Part shown: positions 7,880-15,994 of the stretch, piece by piece | Layout: each line of letters begins with the position of its first letter | How positions within the stretch are numbered: the first letter of the stretch is position 1 | Assembly (NCBI GenBank): GCA_009780185.1 | Contig: WRAN01000001.1 | Span: forward strand, 62,001 to 126,000 | Direction of reading: 5' to 3' | DNA: 64,000 bases | Source of the DNA: Defluviitaleaceae bacterium | GTDB taxonomy: Bacteria; Bacillota; Clostridia; Lachnospirales; WQUN01 | The notes under the pieces: generated by a model | The model's input: the letters and a program-made list of their open reading frames with translations, nothing else | The model's database searches: none | Told to the model about the DNA's origin: nothing | Translations under genes and position numbers: made by a program

Positions 7880-9606
7880 AAAAAGGACAAAAGCAAACAC
7901 CAGATCAATTGCTTAGGCGCAAGCAGACAGCATTTAGACGTAAGATAAGAAATATTTTCACGGGTGCTGGCTTCGAACATATTCCAACATTAGGCAAGGA
8001 ATTTAAAGTTGGATTTCGCAAGATAGAGATAGACGCCCTTTTTGCCTATGAAAACATAATTATTGTTTCCGAAGAAACATGTCGAGCAAATAAAGATAGA
8101 GATCATATAAGAACAAAAAATGAAGCATTTCATGAAATCAACAGCAATTTACGATGTTTTTTCGAATTCGTTAAGCATATATGTCCTGAAAAAGCAGATA
8201 TTTTTACAAGATATACTGTAGAACGTTATCAGGTTTTTTATTTTTATATTTCAGATTCTGAGATAGTTATTTCTGATGATGAACGCTCATTATATAGCAA
8301 TTTATTGTTTATTAACCCGAGGATTCTCAATTATTTCCAATGGATGGTGCAATGTATTAGAAAATCTGCAAAATATGAAATATTTCGTTTTTTAAGCTTA
8401 AATTCTGATCTAATTGGACGTGTAAAAAGCGATAGTGAAAGGACAACGATAAAAGCCCCCATAATTTATCCTGAAGATATAACCGGCCTTAGAAATGAGG
8501 TCAGAGTTATCTCTTTTATGATGTCAGCTGAAAAGCTTTTAGAGACTTGTTATGTACTGCGTAAGGATAACTGGGCAGACTCCCTGTATCTTTATCAACG
8601 TTTAATTGATAAAGCAAAAATAAGAAGCATCCGTAATTATTTAGCAAAAAATGGCGAGGCATTTTATAATAACATAATTGTTGCTTTACCTGATAATCTT
8701 AATTTTATTGATGTTTCAGGTAAAGCAAAAACGATTAGTGAAATTGGTAATTTCGAACCTGGATGCAAACTGGAAATTCCTAATGAAATGAATAGCATTT
8801 GCGTAATTGATGGTCAACATAGGATATTTGCACATTTTGAAGGTTTGGCAAATGATCGCCACGAAAAGAAAATTTCTGAGCTTAGAAAGCAATTACATCT
8901 TTTAGTCACAGGCTTACTCTTTCCTCCTGGAATGCCTGAAAATGAACGTGTAAAAATCCAAAGTGAAATATTCCTTGATATTAATTCTAATGCTAAACCT
9001 GTACCACCGGATGTCTTACTTCAAATAGAAACTCTGAAAGATCCTTTATCAGATATTGCGCTTGCACGTAGGGTTATTGAGAAGTTGGATAAACAACAAA
9101 TTTTTCATAATATGTTTGAATTTTCATTACTCGAAGGCTCAAAAATAAAAATAGCATCAATAATAAAATTTGCATTAAGATATTTAGTTACAACAAAACC
9201 CTCTGAAAACAATCTCAGCTTATATAATTTTTGGACTGGTGACAAGGAATCGCTGCTTAGTGAAAACATGCATGCTTATGAGTCGTACATAGACTTCTGT
9301 GTTACCAATATTTGCATTTATTTTTCAGCCATAAAGAAAAATCTTCGTCACACTTGGGAAAATACAGATTCAAAGTTACTATCTGTTATATCTATTAATG
9401 GTTTTATTATCGCATTAAATCGACAGCTTAAGTTCAATGGTATTAAAGATTTTGCTTTCTATGATGAAAAATTCAAAAATTGGCGCTTTGATTTCTCAAA
9501 AGAGAATTTTCCATATACATCCAGTCAGTACAGAAGGTTCTCTACCATTATATTGAAAGATGTTTTTAGTATCAGCGAAACAGATGCAATTAGCGATAAA
9601 ACATAA
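7876..9606 (+). CDS. DGQHR-domain protein with nuclease-like N-terminus
   Basis: The protein has 576 residues. The signature IDGQHR is at 311-316 and FLDINSNAKPVPPD at 366-379; together they place the central region in the DGQHR/DndB-like family. In the phosphorothioate (Dnd) system, DndB is a DNA-binding regulator. Residues about 20-125 (GFRKIEIDALFAYENIIIV then SEET) have the beta-hairpin layout of a PD-(D/E)XK nuclease with E51, D53 and E66/E67, but the usual lysine position is T68. Coupling to a methyltransferase suggests a modification-dependent defence pair. Whether it cuts DNA is unknown. Confidence 0.82.
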   Translation: MKKGQKQTPDQLLRRKQTAFRRKIRNIFTGAGFEHIPTLGKEFKVGFRKIEIDALFAYENIIIVSEETCRANKDRDHIRTKNEAFHEINSNLRCFFEFVKHICPEKADIFTRYTVERYQVFYFYISDSEIVISDDERSLYSNLLFINPRILNYFQWMVQCIRKSAKYEIFRFLSLNSDLIGRVKSDSERTTIKAPIIYPEDITGLRNEVRVISFMMSAEKLLETCYVLRKDNWADSLYLYQRLIDKAKIRSIRNYLAKNGEAFYNNIIVALPDNLNFIDVSGKAKTISEIGNFEPGCKLEIPNEMNSICVIDGQHRIFAHFEGLANDRHEKKISELRKQLHLLVTGLLFPPGMPENERVKIQSEIFLDINSNAKPVPPDVLLQIETLKDPLSDIALARRVIEKLDKQQIFHNMFEFSLLEGSKIKIASIIKFALRYLVTTKPSENNLSLYNFWTGDKESLLSENMHAYESYIDFCVTNICIYFSAIKKNLRHTWENTDSKLLSVISINGFIIALNRQLKFNGIKDFAFYDEKFKNWRFDFSKENFPYTSSQYRRFSTIILKDVFSISETDAISDKT

Positions 9607-9612
9607 TGCAAA

Positions 9613-9852
9613 TTATACATTGATTCTATAAACATGAGATATAAATATTTTCTCCAGATCAATGTTTAACTGTTGACTAACTCTCTGAGAAAACTCGTAA
9701 AACATCTCAGTATCATTAGTATTATCGTTCAAGCTAACACACAATTGCATTTCCTTTGCAATCGAATCAATTTTTTTTATTATATCATCTGGTATATTAT
9801 TTTTGATAAAAAACATACTACCATTTACTGTGACAACTGACATAGATTCCAT
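9613..9852 (-). CDS. Small hypothetical protein of the island
   Basis: A 79-residue acidic protein, convergent with the DGQHR gene and ending 6 bases from its stop. A clear GAGGTG Shine-Dalgarno lies 5 bases ahead of the ATG, and composition matches the island. I recognise no family; the sequence alternates beta-like (SVVTVNGSMFFI) and helical (DIIKKIDSIAKEM) parts. It could be an accessory or regulatory subunit of the neighbouring pair or an unrelated passenger. Confidence 0.65.
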   Translation of the reverse strand: MESMSVVTVNGSMFFIKNNIPDDIIKKIDSIAKEMQLCVSLNDNTNDTEMFYEFSQRVSQQLNIDLEKIFISHVYRINV

Positions 9853-9981
9853 AGTTCACCTCTGCATTTCAATAGTACTACATTAGCTCTATGTAATTTT
9901 GTCTACGATTATACCAGGTAGAAAAGTAATATAATTAAAACAACTCAACAACGTGAAAAACAATTACATAAACATTTACGA

Positions 9982-10084
9982 GGTGCGTTCGGCTATGTCT
10001 CGGTATAGGTCTGATAGTTCATAAAAAAATCTCCCTTTCTGACTTAGAATTGTATGGATACAATATTCTATGCGTCAAAGGGAG
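9982..10084. repeat. 103 bp direct repeat, copy 2 (truncated spoIVA 5' copy)
   Basis: This copy sits between the island and galT. It carries the spoIVA leader and a remnant of its first 14 codons, frameshifted by a one-base deletion (GTCTGATAG versus GTCTTGATAG in copy 1). The sequence beyond it toward galT differs from that beyond copy 1, which defines the repeat edge at 10084. Confidence 0.92.
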
Positions 10085-10094
10085 TTTTATGATT

Positions 10095-11537
10095 TTAGTT
10101 TAAAATATGCTTAATAAATTCTTTAAACTGCTCTCGTCCGGCATCCGTATCCTTAAACACCCCACAGTCATGAAGCACTTCCAGGAAAACCTGGCCCATT
10201 TCGTTTTTTATTTTTATCTCTTCTTCTTTTGTACCCTGCTTTAATGTTTCTTGTAGGCGGCCTGGCAAGATAGCTAACCCCATCACTTCTATAAGGCCGA
10301 TGTTTTCCTTTTTTATATGGTGCTTGTCTGGGTGAGGGTGGAATAATCCATCGGGATACTCTTTTGTGGTGCGATTATTGCGTAGCACCAAATCCAGTTC
10401 CAGTTGCCCATTTACGTTTAATCGTGCTATTGGAGTAATGGTGTTATGTGGAGTATCTCCGGTAAATGCGTATATATCCGCAGCAGAATTAGAATAGTTT
10501 CGCCAGTTGTTTAGGATATGATTAGCAAGCTCGCATAGTTGGCCTTCACTATCCATTGTAGCTGCCGTCAACCGCACAACAGACATAGGCCATGCTACTT
10601 GTGAAATAGCTATATCTGGATACTTAGTATGACGATATTCAGCATACGCTGCCGCTCTTTCCAGAGGAAAACGATGCCGCCCTCCTTGAAAATGATCGTG
10701 AGTTAAAATTGATCCCCCGACAATAGGTAAATCGGCATTGCTTCCGATGAAATAATGCGGAAAAGCCTTTACGAATTCTATCAACTTATGAAATGTCTGT
10801 CCGGATATTTTCATAGGTGTATGTCGCTCATTAAAGATTATAGAATGTTCGCTATAGTACACATAGGGCGAGTATTGAAGATACCAGTTTTCGTTATTAA
10901 TTTTTATAGGAATGGCTCGAAGGTTTTGGCGAGCCGGGTGGCTGTGAGTACCTTCGAAGCCTGTATTTTCTACACATAATAAGCATTTGGGATAGCCTGA
11001 TGGAGGCTTATTTCTTGCGGCGGCTATATCCTTTGGGTCTTTTTCTGGCTTTGATAGATTAATTGTAATTTCTATGTCACCATAGGGTGAAGCTACATCC
11101 CATTTTATGTTTTGGTTAACTCGGTCAACTTGGATATAGTTGGAGGCACGGCATAGCTTGTAAAAATAATCTGTGGCATCTGCGGGGTCTTTAGCGTACC
11201 GTTCCCAAAACTCTTTATTTATCTCAGATGGACGGGGCATCATCAGATTCATTATACCGGCTTCCATAGAATCTCGCTTATCCTGAGTATCCTCCATATG
11301 GCCTCTGATTATATAATCATCAACAAGAAATTTGAGCATAGAGGAGGCCGTTTTGCACCCATTGTATAGCTGCTCTGGGTTGTGTAGCTGCTCCTCGTTA
11401 ATTGCACTAATTTTTAGATATGAGAATATTTGATTGCGTGTATAGATGACATCACTGTCTTCCATAAGTCCATTTGTCACGGCGAAGTTTAACAAGGCCT
11501 CTATTGCTACCTGGGGAGATGTTATTTTTTCTTCCAA
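10095..11537 (-). CDS. galT: Galactose-1-phosphate uridylyltransferase (class II, Firmicutes type)
   Basis: The 480-residue protein, with segments such as GGSILTHDHFQGGRHRFPLE, ALLNFAVTNGLMEDSDVIYT and GDTPHNTITPIARL, matches the long Gram-positive GalT. It transfers UMP between UDP-glucose and galactose-1-phosphate in the Leloir pathway. The start is TTG, with AGGTGGAG 4 bases ahead. It lies 19 bases after the radical SAM gene on the same strand. A likely aldose-1-epimerase (35567) and a GH4 glycosidase (23817) elsewhere in the window fit galactose use, though galK and galE are not here. Confidence 0.95.
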   Translation of the reverse strand: MEEKITSPQVAIEALLNFAVTNGLMEDSDVIYTRNQIFSYLKISAINEEQLHNPEQLYNGCKTASSMLKFLVDDYIIRGHMEDTQDKRDSMEAGIMNLMMPRPSEINKEFWERYAKDPADATDYFYKLCRASNYIQVDRVNQNIKWDVASPYGDIEITINLSKPEKDPKDIAAARNKPPSGYPKCLLCVENTGFEGTHSHPARQNLRAIPIKINNENWYLQYSPYVYYSEHSIIFNERHTPMKISGQTFHKLIEFVKAFPHYFIGSNADLPIVGGSILTHDHFQGGRHRFPLERAAAYAEYRHTKYPDIAISQVAWPMSVVRLTAATMDSEGQLCELANHILNNWRNYSNSAADIYAFTGDTPHNTITPIARLNVNGQLELDLVLRNNRTTKEYPDGLFHPHPDKHHIKKENIGLIEVMGLAILPGRLQETLKQGTKEEEIKIKNEMGQVFLEVLHDCGVFKDTDAGREQFKEFIKHILN

Positions 11538-11556
11538 AGCGCTCCACCTTTCATTC

Positions 11557-13140
11557 TTATTGGTCGAGATTATACACCTTATAAAGCCCTGTTACTATGT
11601 CCCTATCTTCCACATCCACATAGATTATTTTTCCTGATGGTAAAAATGCAATTTCTTCTCGGCAGATTTTGCGATTTAGGATTTTTTCGACTATCGGGAT
11701 TACCGCCTTGCGCTTTGTATCTGGCTTTCTCATGAATCCAGGCATGTTTTTCCCCCGCACCATGCCAAGCCAATCGCAAATCATATATCCGAGTATTTCA
11801 TCTGGCTCAATAATTTTACACAAACATGTGTATAGTTCTTCTGCATAGGCTTCCAGAGGCATCCCATGGTTGGCTACTGCTTTCCCTATCATTGAAAATA
11901 AATCATAGGGGTCAAGATGTAAAACTGATAGTACATGATTAAGAGTGGATAGGAACCTGCCTTTATTATAGGTCTGCCGCAGGGCATTTTCGGTTTGCTT
12001 TAGCTCAGCAAGGTCTTTCTGGGATAGCCATGGACTTGAAATGATTTCATATGGTGGTGTTTCGTTATATATTATTCCCCGCTCGTTGGCTTCGTTTCGC
12101 AGCACACTACCATGAAGTAGCTTTAGAAAGCCTAGCTGCAGGTTATGAGCACCTATGTTATAGGCTTTGTTAAAGCTGGTTTTGAAGATTTCCAGGGTTT
12201 CATATGGTAGCCCCGCAATTAAATCTACATGAACATGGATATTACCGAATTTGAGAATGGCATTTATATTTTTTTCTGCTTTTTCTAAGTCTGTTTTTCG
12301 CAAAATCGCCTTTAAGGTCGGCTCATGGTAACTTTGAAGTCCGGCTTCGAATTGTATACGGCCTGGCTGTGCGGTTTCTAGTAGCGCTATTGTTTCATCA
12401 TTAAGTAAGTCCGCAGCTATCTCGAAGTGAAAGCAGCAGTTGGTGTCCAGAGAAATTACATATCCCAGAAGTTCATAGGCTCTTTTTGGGTTGCAGTTAA
12501 ATGTTCGGTCCACTAGTTTTATGGTTTTTACACCTGTTTTGGAAAGCCGCAGAAGCTGCTGTTTTGCCATTTCTATAGGGAAAAAGCGCACCTCATCCTC
12601 TCCAGATAAGCAAAAAGCACACTTAAAGGGACACCCTCTGGATGTTTCCAGATAGGCAAGCTTTCCTTTTAGCGTGCTAATATATTGATCACTATATGGA
12701 TCAACAAATTGACTTGTTTTTTTGGGTAAAAGCTCTTGCGTTTTGCCGGTTGCCAATTGGTCAAGTAAGGCTGGAAGCTTTTGCTCCCCTTCCCCATGTA
12801 CAACATAATCGGCTCCGCTTTCCAGCCAGAAATCACTATTAAAGGATGCCTCAGGTCCCCCTAAAATAAACACAGCGTCGGGCAAGTGTTCTCTAAGAAG
12901 GGTTAGCAAACCTTGTAGTTTCCCCCCGTTCCAGATATATGTGGAAATACCGACAACATCCGGCTTATGCGCGGCAATAATCCTAGCAATCTCATCATCT
13001 GATTGATGGATTGTGGCCTCTATCACTTCTACCTCATGAGATATGCTGGCATATCTTTTTACCGCGTCGGATAAAATCCATACCGCTAAGGCTGAGTGTA
13101 CGTATTTTGCGTTAATCGCTAACAGGACTAATTTTCTCAT
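11557..13140 (-). CDS. B12-binding-domain radical SAM protein (DUF4080 type)
   Basis: The 527-residue protein has an N-terminal Rossmann-type cobalamin-binding domain (about 1-130, VGISTYIWNGGKL, ILGGPEAS). The radical SAM cluster motif is CPFKCAFC at C170, C174 and C177. A C-terminal DUF4080-like domain runs from about 350. Members of this group are annotated only by domain; substrates are unknown. It lies upstream of galT in the same direction, probably co-transcribed but not obviously linked in function. Confidence 0.88.
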   Translation of the reverse strand: MRKLVLLAINAKYVHSALAVWILSDAVKRYASISHEVEVIEATIHQSDDEIARIIAAHKPDVVGISTYIWNGGKLQGLLTLLREHLPDAVFILGGPEASFNSDFWLESGADYVVHGEGEQKLPALLDQLATGKTQELLPKKTSQFVDPYSDQYISTLKGKLAYLETSRGCPFKCAFCLSGEDEVRFFPIEMAKQQLLRLSKTGVKTIKLVDRTFNCNPKRAYELLGYVISLDTNCCFHFEIAADLLNDETIALLETAQPGRIQFEAGLQSYHEPTLKAILRKTDLEKAEKNINAILKFGNIHVHVDLIAGLPYETLEIFKTSFNKAYNIGAHNLQLGFLKLLHGSVLRNEANERGIIYNETPPYEIISSPWLSQKDLAELKQTENALRQTYNKGRFLSTLNHVLSVLHLDPYDLFSMIGKAVANHGMPLEAYAEELYTCLCKIIEPDEILGYMICDWLGMVRGKNMPGFMRKPDTKRKAVIPIVEKILNRKICREEIAFLPSGKIIYVDVEDRDIVTGLYKVYNLDQ

Positions 13141-13220
13141 AAAAGAATTATAACCGATGTTGTGTCAGATTGACATAATCTCCTAAGATAGGTATCCTCG
13201 AAGGGTATATTTCGAAAGCC

Positions 13221-13339
13221 GTTCGCTGTATAAGCGTTTCGATTTGAAATGAGCTGAAGCAAGCCGGAAAATGCGACGCTTCAACGCATTTTTCGGCGTA
13301 GTCTGAAGCTCAATTTCAAACGAAATCGCTATAGCGAAT
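13221..13339. repeat. Long imperfect palindrome (about 119 bp)
   Basis: Arms of roughly 50 bases (left from GTTCGCTGTATAAGCG, right ending ATAGCGAAT) pair around the loop ACGCTTCAA at 13276-13284 with a few bulges and mismatches. The right-arm core ATAGCGATTTCGTTTGAAAT (minus strand) recurs with one difference at 63851-63874, so this is a dispersed repeat of REP or MITE type rather than a simple terminator. It ends 25 bases before the solute-binding protein start, so it lies in that gene's leader or promoter. Confidence 0.75.
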
Positions 13340-13364
13340 CAAATGAAGAGAGGTAATTATAACT

Positions 13365-15134
13365 ATGAAACAACCAATCCGGCTTATAGCCCTCGGAGCT
13401 ATTATAGTGATCATGATTGTGATTGCAGTATTCGTAACACGTTGGGCAACAAATAGGGGACAAGGCCGACATATCACGATAGAATTTTACAATGACTGGG
13501 CGGGGGGCCACACCGGAGAAGGCATCGGTTGGTTTGCCCAAATAGTTGAAGAGCGTTTTAATATGACCATTGATTATCTGGGTGCCGGCAACATGGAAGA
13601 GCTATTCCAAAGCCGTAGAGCCGCGGGTGACCTAGGCGACCTTGTAATAATAGGAACCCACAGACTAAGAGAAACCATCAATGATGGTCTTTTACTTGAT
13701 ATTACAGGTCTTGTGGAAACCAGAATGACCAGCTACACCACCTACTTCCCAGGTGCGGTAGAACGCGCCCGTCAGCTGACTTTAACTGATAGCATTTATG
13801 CGCTACCTATTCAAGTCTCTACCCAGCCTGCCTCCAGCCCAAGGATTTCAGGCCTAGTGCCTAACAATGGAGCATTTCTTAGGCAGGATGCATATATGGC
13901 TATCGGGGCACCTACTATTTACACTATTGAAAACCTACTGGCTATACTGGTGGATATGCAGCGTGCCGTCCCATATTCAGAATCCGGTCAGCGGACTTAC
14001 GGATTCTCATTATATTCCGGCCCGGAAGATGATACCATCCTCCATACTGCTGCCGCATTTGCTACGTTATATGGGGGAATGGATTGGTTTTCATCAACCG
14101 GCTTTATAGACTTTCAAAATCAGGTATTTGAGTCTTTTTTAGATATTAACGGCTTATATTTACGTGCGTTGAAGCTATACTTTGACGCTAATCAACTAGG
14201 GATATTGGATCCGACATCACAGGATCAAAGCTGGGAAGATATATGGGAGAAGTTTGAGGATGGAGCTGTGCTTTTCTCCTGGTGGTCATGGCTTGGGATG
14301 CAGAGCTTTAACACTCCGGGCAGGGCTGCCCAGGGCATCGGATACAATTTTATTCCTATTATGAATCAGCGAATCCATCATGATTTTAGCATCAATCCAA
14401 GTGGCCCCAATCACCCTGACCTAGTTATTGGGGTTGGAGCAAACGCAAGCAACCCAGAACGTATAGTAGATTTTATAGATTGGCTGGCGTCTCCGGAAGG
14501 CAATCAGATTGTTAATGCAGGCCCGGAAGGACTTACATGGGAAATGGAAAATAATATCCCTGTCTTGACTGAGTTTGGCCTGTCTGCCGGGGTTCACACA
14601 GGTAGCTTCCGCGATGTAGAGGTACCTTCCGCTTGGGGTGGAGGTACTTTTAGCCAAGGTGCATGGCATGGAAACATAACTGTGCCTATAAGCCTTTACG
14701 GTCGAGAACTTAACCCGCTTACAGGTCTTCCGTTTAACCCAAGATTGTGGCCTTCCGCGGCATATGCCGATGTAACACGTCTTCAATCTGAATGGACGGC
14801 ACGGTTTGGCAGTAATACGCCTTTAGATTTTGTATTAGATAATGGAATGATATCCGCACCACCGACAGTAAACTTTACAAGACCTATGGATTCACAGAAT
14901 ATAAGAGAAATGCGGGATGCAATCCGCCCGGTAATAGAAACTGCCTCGTGGCAGATGATTTTTGCCGGCACCGAGGCAGAGTTTTATAGTATATGGTTGG
15001 ATATGAACGCTGTAGTCCATGCTCTAGGTTGGGATTATGTATTAGAACATGACCAACGTGTAGCTGAAGAACTTTTTGCCGCACAGCAAGCGGCTTTACT
15101 ATCCCACAATCATTTGGGTTCCATACAGCAATAA
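13365..15134 (+). CDS. Extracellular solute-binding protein, membrane-anchored, orphan
   Basis: The 589-residue protein has an N-terminal hydrophobic anchor (about 8-27) with no lipobox cysteine, so it is probably held by an uncleaved signal or cleaved after the hydrophobic core. The rest resembles family 1 (sugar or oligopeptide type) binding proteins: ITIEFYNDWAGG, SWWSWLGMQSF, EFLDWLASPEG-like patterns near 375. No ABC permease or ATPase gene is adjacent, so the transporter partner must lie elsewhere. The gene overlaps bofA on the other strand by 36 bases. A long palindrome sits in its leader. Confidence 0.82.
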   Translation: MKQPIRLIALGAIIVIMIVIAVFVTRWATNRGQGRHITIEFYNDWAGGHTGEGIGWFAQIVEERFNMTIDYLGAGNMEELFQSRRAAGDLGDLVIIGTHRLRETINDGLLLDITGLVETRMTSYTTYFPGAVERARQLTLTDSIYALPIQVSTQPASSPRISGLVPNNGAFLRQDAYMAIGAPTIYTIENLLAILVDMQRAVPYSESGQRTYGFSLYSGPEDDTILHTAAAFATLYGGMDWFSSTGFIDFQNQVFESFLDINGLYLRALKLYFDANQLGILDPTSQDQSWEDIWEKFEDGAVLFSWWSWLGMQSFNTPGRAAQGIGYNFIPIMNQRIHHDFSINPSGPNHPDLVIGVGANASNPERIVDFIDWLASPEGNQIVNAGPEGLTWEMENNIPVLTEFGLSAGVHTGSFRDVEVPSAWGGGTFSQGAWHGNITVPISLYGRELNPLTGLPFNPRLWPSAAYADVTRLQSEWTARFGSNTPLDFVLDNGMISAPPTVNFTRPMDSQNIREMRDAIRPVIETASWQMIFAGTEAEFYSIWLDMNAVVHALGWDYVLEHDQRVAEELFAAQQAALLSHNHLGSIQQ

Positions 15135-15356
15135 AAATCCCGGGGCACCTAAAAGCCCCACAACAAGAGTTGTAATCACATTTATACCTACAGTTAAGCC
15201 AAAGCCGGAAAGCATAAGATTAAATATAAGCATACCCCCTACTCCAAGAGCCATATTACGCGCAACTCTAATAAGCCACCCGAATTGACGGGTATAAATT
15301 AAATATGCAAGAAATCCTGCACCTAGTGCCAAGGCTAGCCACATCATTGTACCCAT
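15099..15356 (-). CDS. bofA: BofA-family pro-sigma-K processing inhibitor
   Basis: The 85-residue, very hydrophobic protein has two to three membrane segments and the BofA pattern NMALGVGGMLIFNLM and GINVITTLVVGLLGAPGFLLL. In Bacillus, BofA holds the SpoIVFB protease inactive in the outer forespore membrane until engulfment is complete. The DUF2508 gene directly upstream is its usual neighbour (yaaL-bofA). Its 3' end overlaps the convergent solute-binding protein gene. Confidence 0.92.
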   Translation of the reverse strand: MGTMMWLALALGAGFLAYLIYTRQFGWLIRVARNMALGVGGMLIFNLMLSGFGLTVGINVITTLVVGLLGAPGFLLLYGTQMIVG

Positions 15357-15375
15357 AACCTTACCCCCATGACTT

Positions 15376-15406
15376 AAAGATACGCAAAAATTTGCGTATC
15401 TTTTTT
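15376..15406 (+). terminator. Hairpin with T-run between bofA and DUF2508 gene
   Basis: AAAGATACGCAAA pairs with TTTGCGTATCTTT, followed on the plus strand by six T. It lies upstream of bofA on the minus strand. On the plus strand it would end transcripts from the solute-binding protein gene only after they have crossed all of bofA in antisense. Confidence 0.6.
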
Positions 15407-15414
15407 AGTAAACC

Positions 15415-15741
15415 CTATTTTTTAGGGCTACCGCTAACTATTCCTCTTTCTTTGCACAATTCCAAGAAATACTTATGCCTTAGTGACACAGCCTTAAGCT
15501 CGTAAATAAGACAATCAATTAGCAGCTCTTCTGTGATATGGTCAAAGCAGCTATGTATAAAGGCCATATCATTAGCTGCATCTTCAAGGGCTGCTACTAT
15601 TTGCATGTCTTCTATGCTTAGTTTGTGAGATTTTACCTTTGCTTTACTTACTTCATCTTTGTCTACATATGCGCGCACTGTCCAGTGAGTTTTCGTGATG
15701 TTGTTTTGAGAGGAAATAGGAACTGCTGCTGTTTTGGCCAT
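15415..15741 (-). CDS. DUF2508 (YaaL-like) protein
   Basis: The protein has 108 residues; the C-terminal half (ALEDAANDMAFIHSCFDHITEELLIDCLIYELKA) is the helical DUF2508 signature, and the domain sits just upstream of bofA as yaaL does in Bacillus. The function is unknown. The N-terminal 35 residues are an extension without clear similarity. The Shine-Dalgarno AGGAGG lies 13 bases before the ATG with a two-codon ATG ATT TAA frame between them, an unusual arrangement repeated ahead of the pantothenate kinase gene. Confidence 0.8.
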   Translation of the reverse strand: MAKTAAVPISSQNNITKTHWTVRAYVDKDEVSKAKVKSHKLSIEDMQIVAALEDAANDMAFIHSCFDHITEELLIDCLIYELKAVSLRHKYFLELCKERGIVSGSPKK

Positions 15742-15872
15742 AGATTAAATCATGCCTCCTTCATCGACAGAAAAATTAGCTTTGTCTTCATATCTATGAT
15801 AGTCATAAGTTGCCAATATTATTCCATGTATTGGAATTTTTCTTTTGGAAGGCCTATATTAATTACTCATTA

Positions 15873-15912
15873 CGCGAAACTCATTTACAATGGCATTTTT
15901 CGCGCCTATAGT
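15873..15912 (+). promoter_or_regulatory. Sigma-A-type promoter with overlapping inverted repeat
   Basis: TTTACA (15884-15889) and TATAGT (15907-15912) are separated by 17 bases and lie 82 bases before the PEGA gene, so this is the likely promoter of the long uvrC-hprK operon. An inverted repeat CGCGAAA (15873-15879) / TTTCGCG (15898-15904) straddles the -35 and the spacer and could be an operator. Confidence 0.6.
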
Positions 15913-15994
15913 TAATAGCGTCATTCCATGAGCAGAATCATGTAGCGATTGTGCGAATTCTGTATATATCACATATGTGTAAAAGGAGTAACTT

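Larger units (their letters stand above)
6831..9981. mobile_element. 3.15 kb methyltransferase-DGQHR island inserted between spoIVA and galT
   Basis: The segment lies exactly between two imperfect 103 bp copies of the spoIVA 5' region. It contains three genes, a methyltransferase and a DGQHR protein on the plus strand and a small minus-strand gene, and is visibly richer in A and T than spoIVA or galT. Copy 2 joins directly to galT, so the ancestral order was galT-spoIVA. No transposase, integrase or terminal inverted repeat is visible. Insertion with long target duplication, as described for restriction-modification units, fits best; I infer rather than prove it. Confidence 0.75.

Noticed and set aside
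6956-9606. Plain type II restriction-modification system
   Set aside because: The partner is far longer than usual type II enzymes and has a DGQHR domain and a nuclease motif without the normal lysine, so I describe it as a distinct unit.
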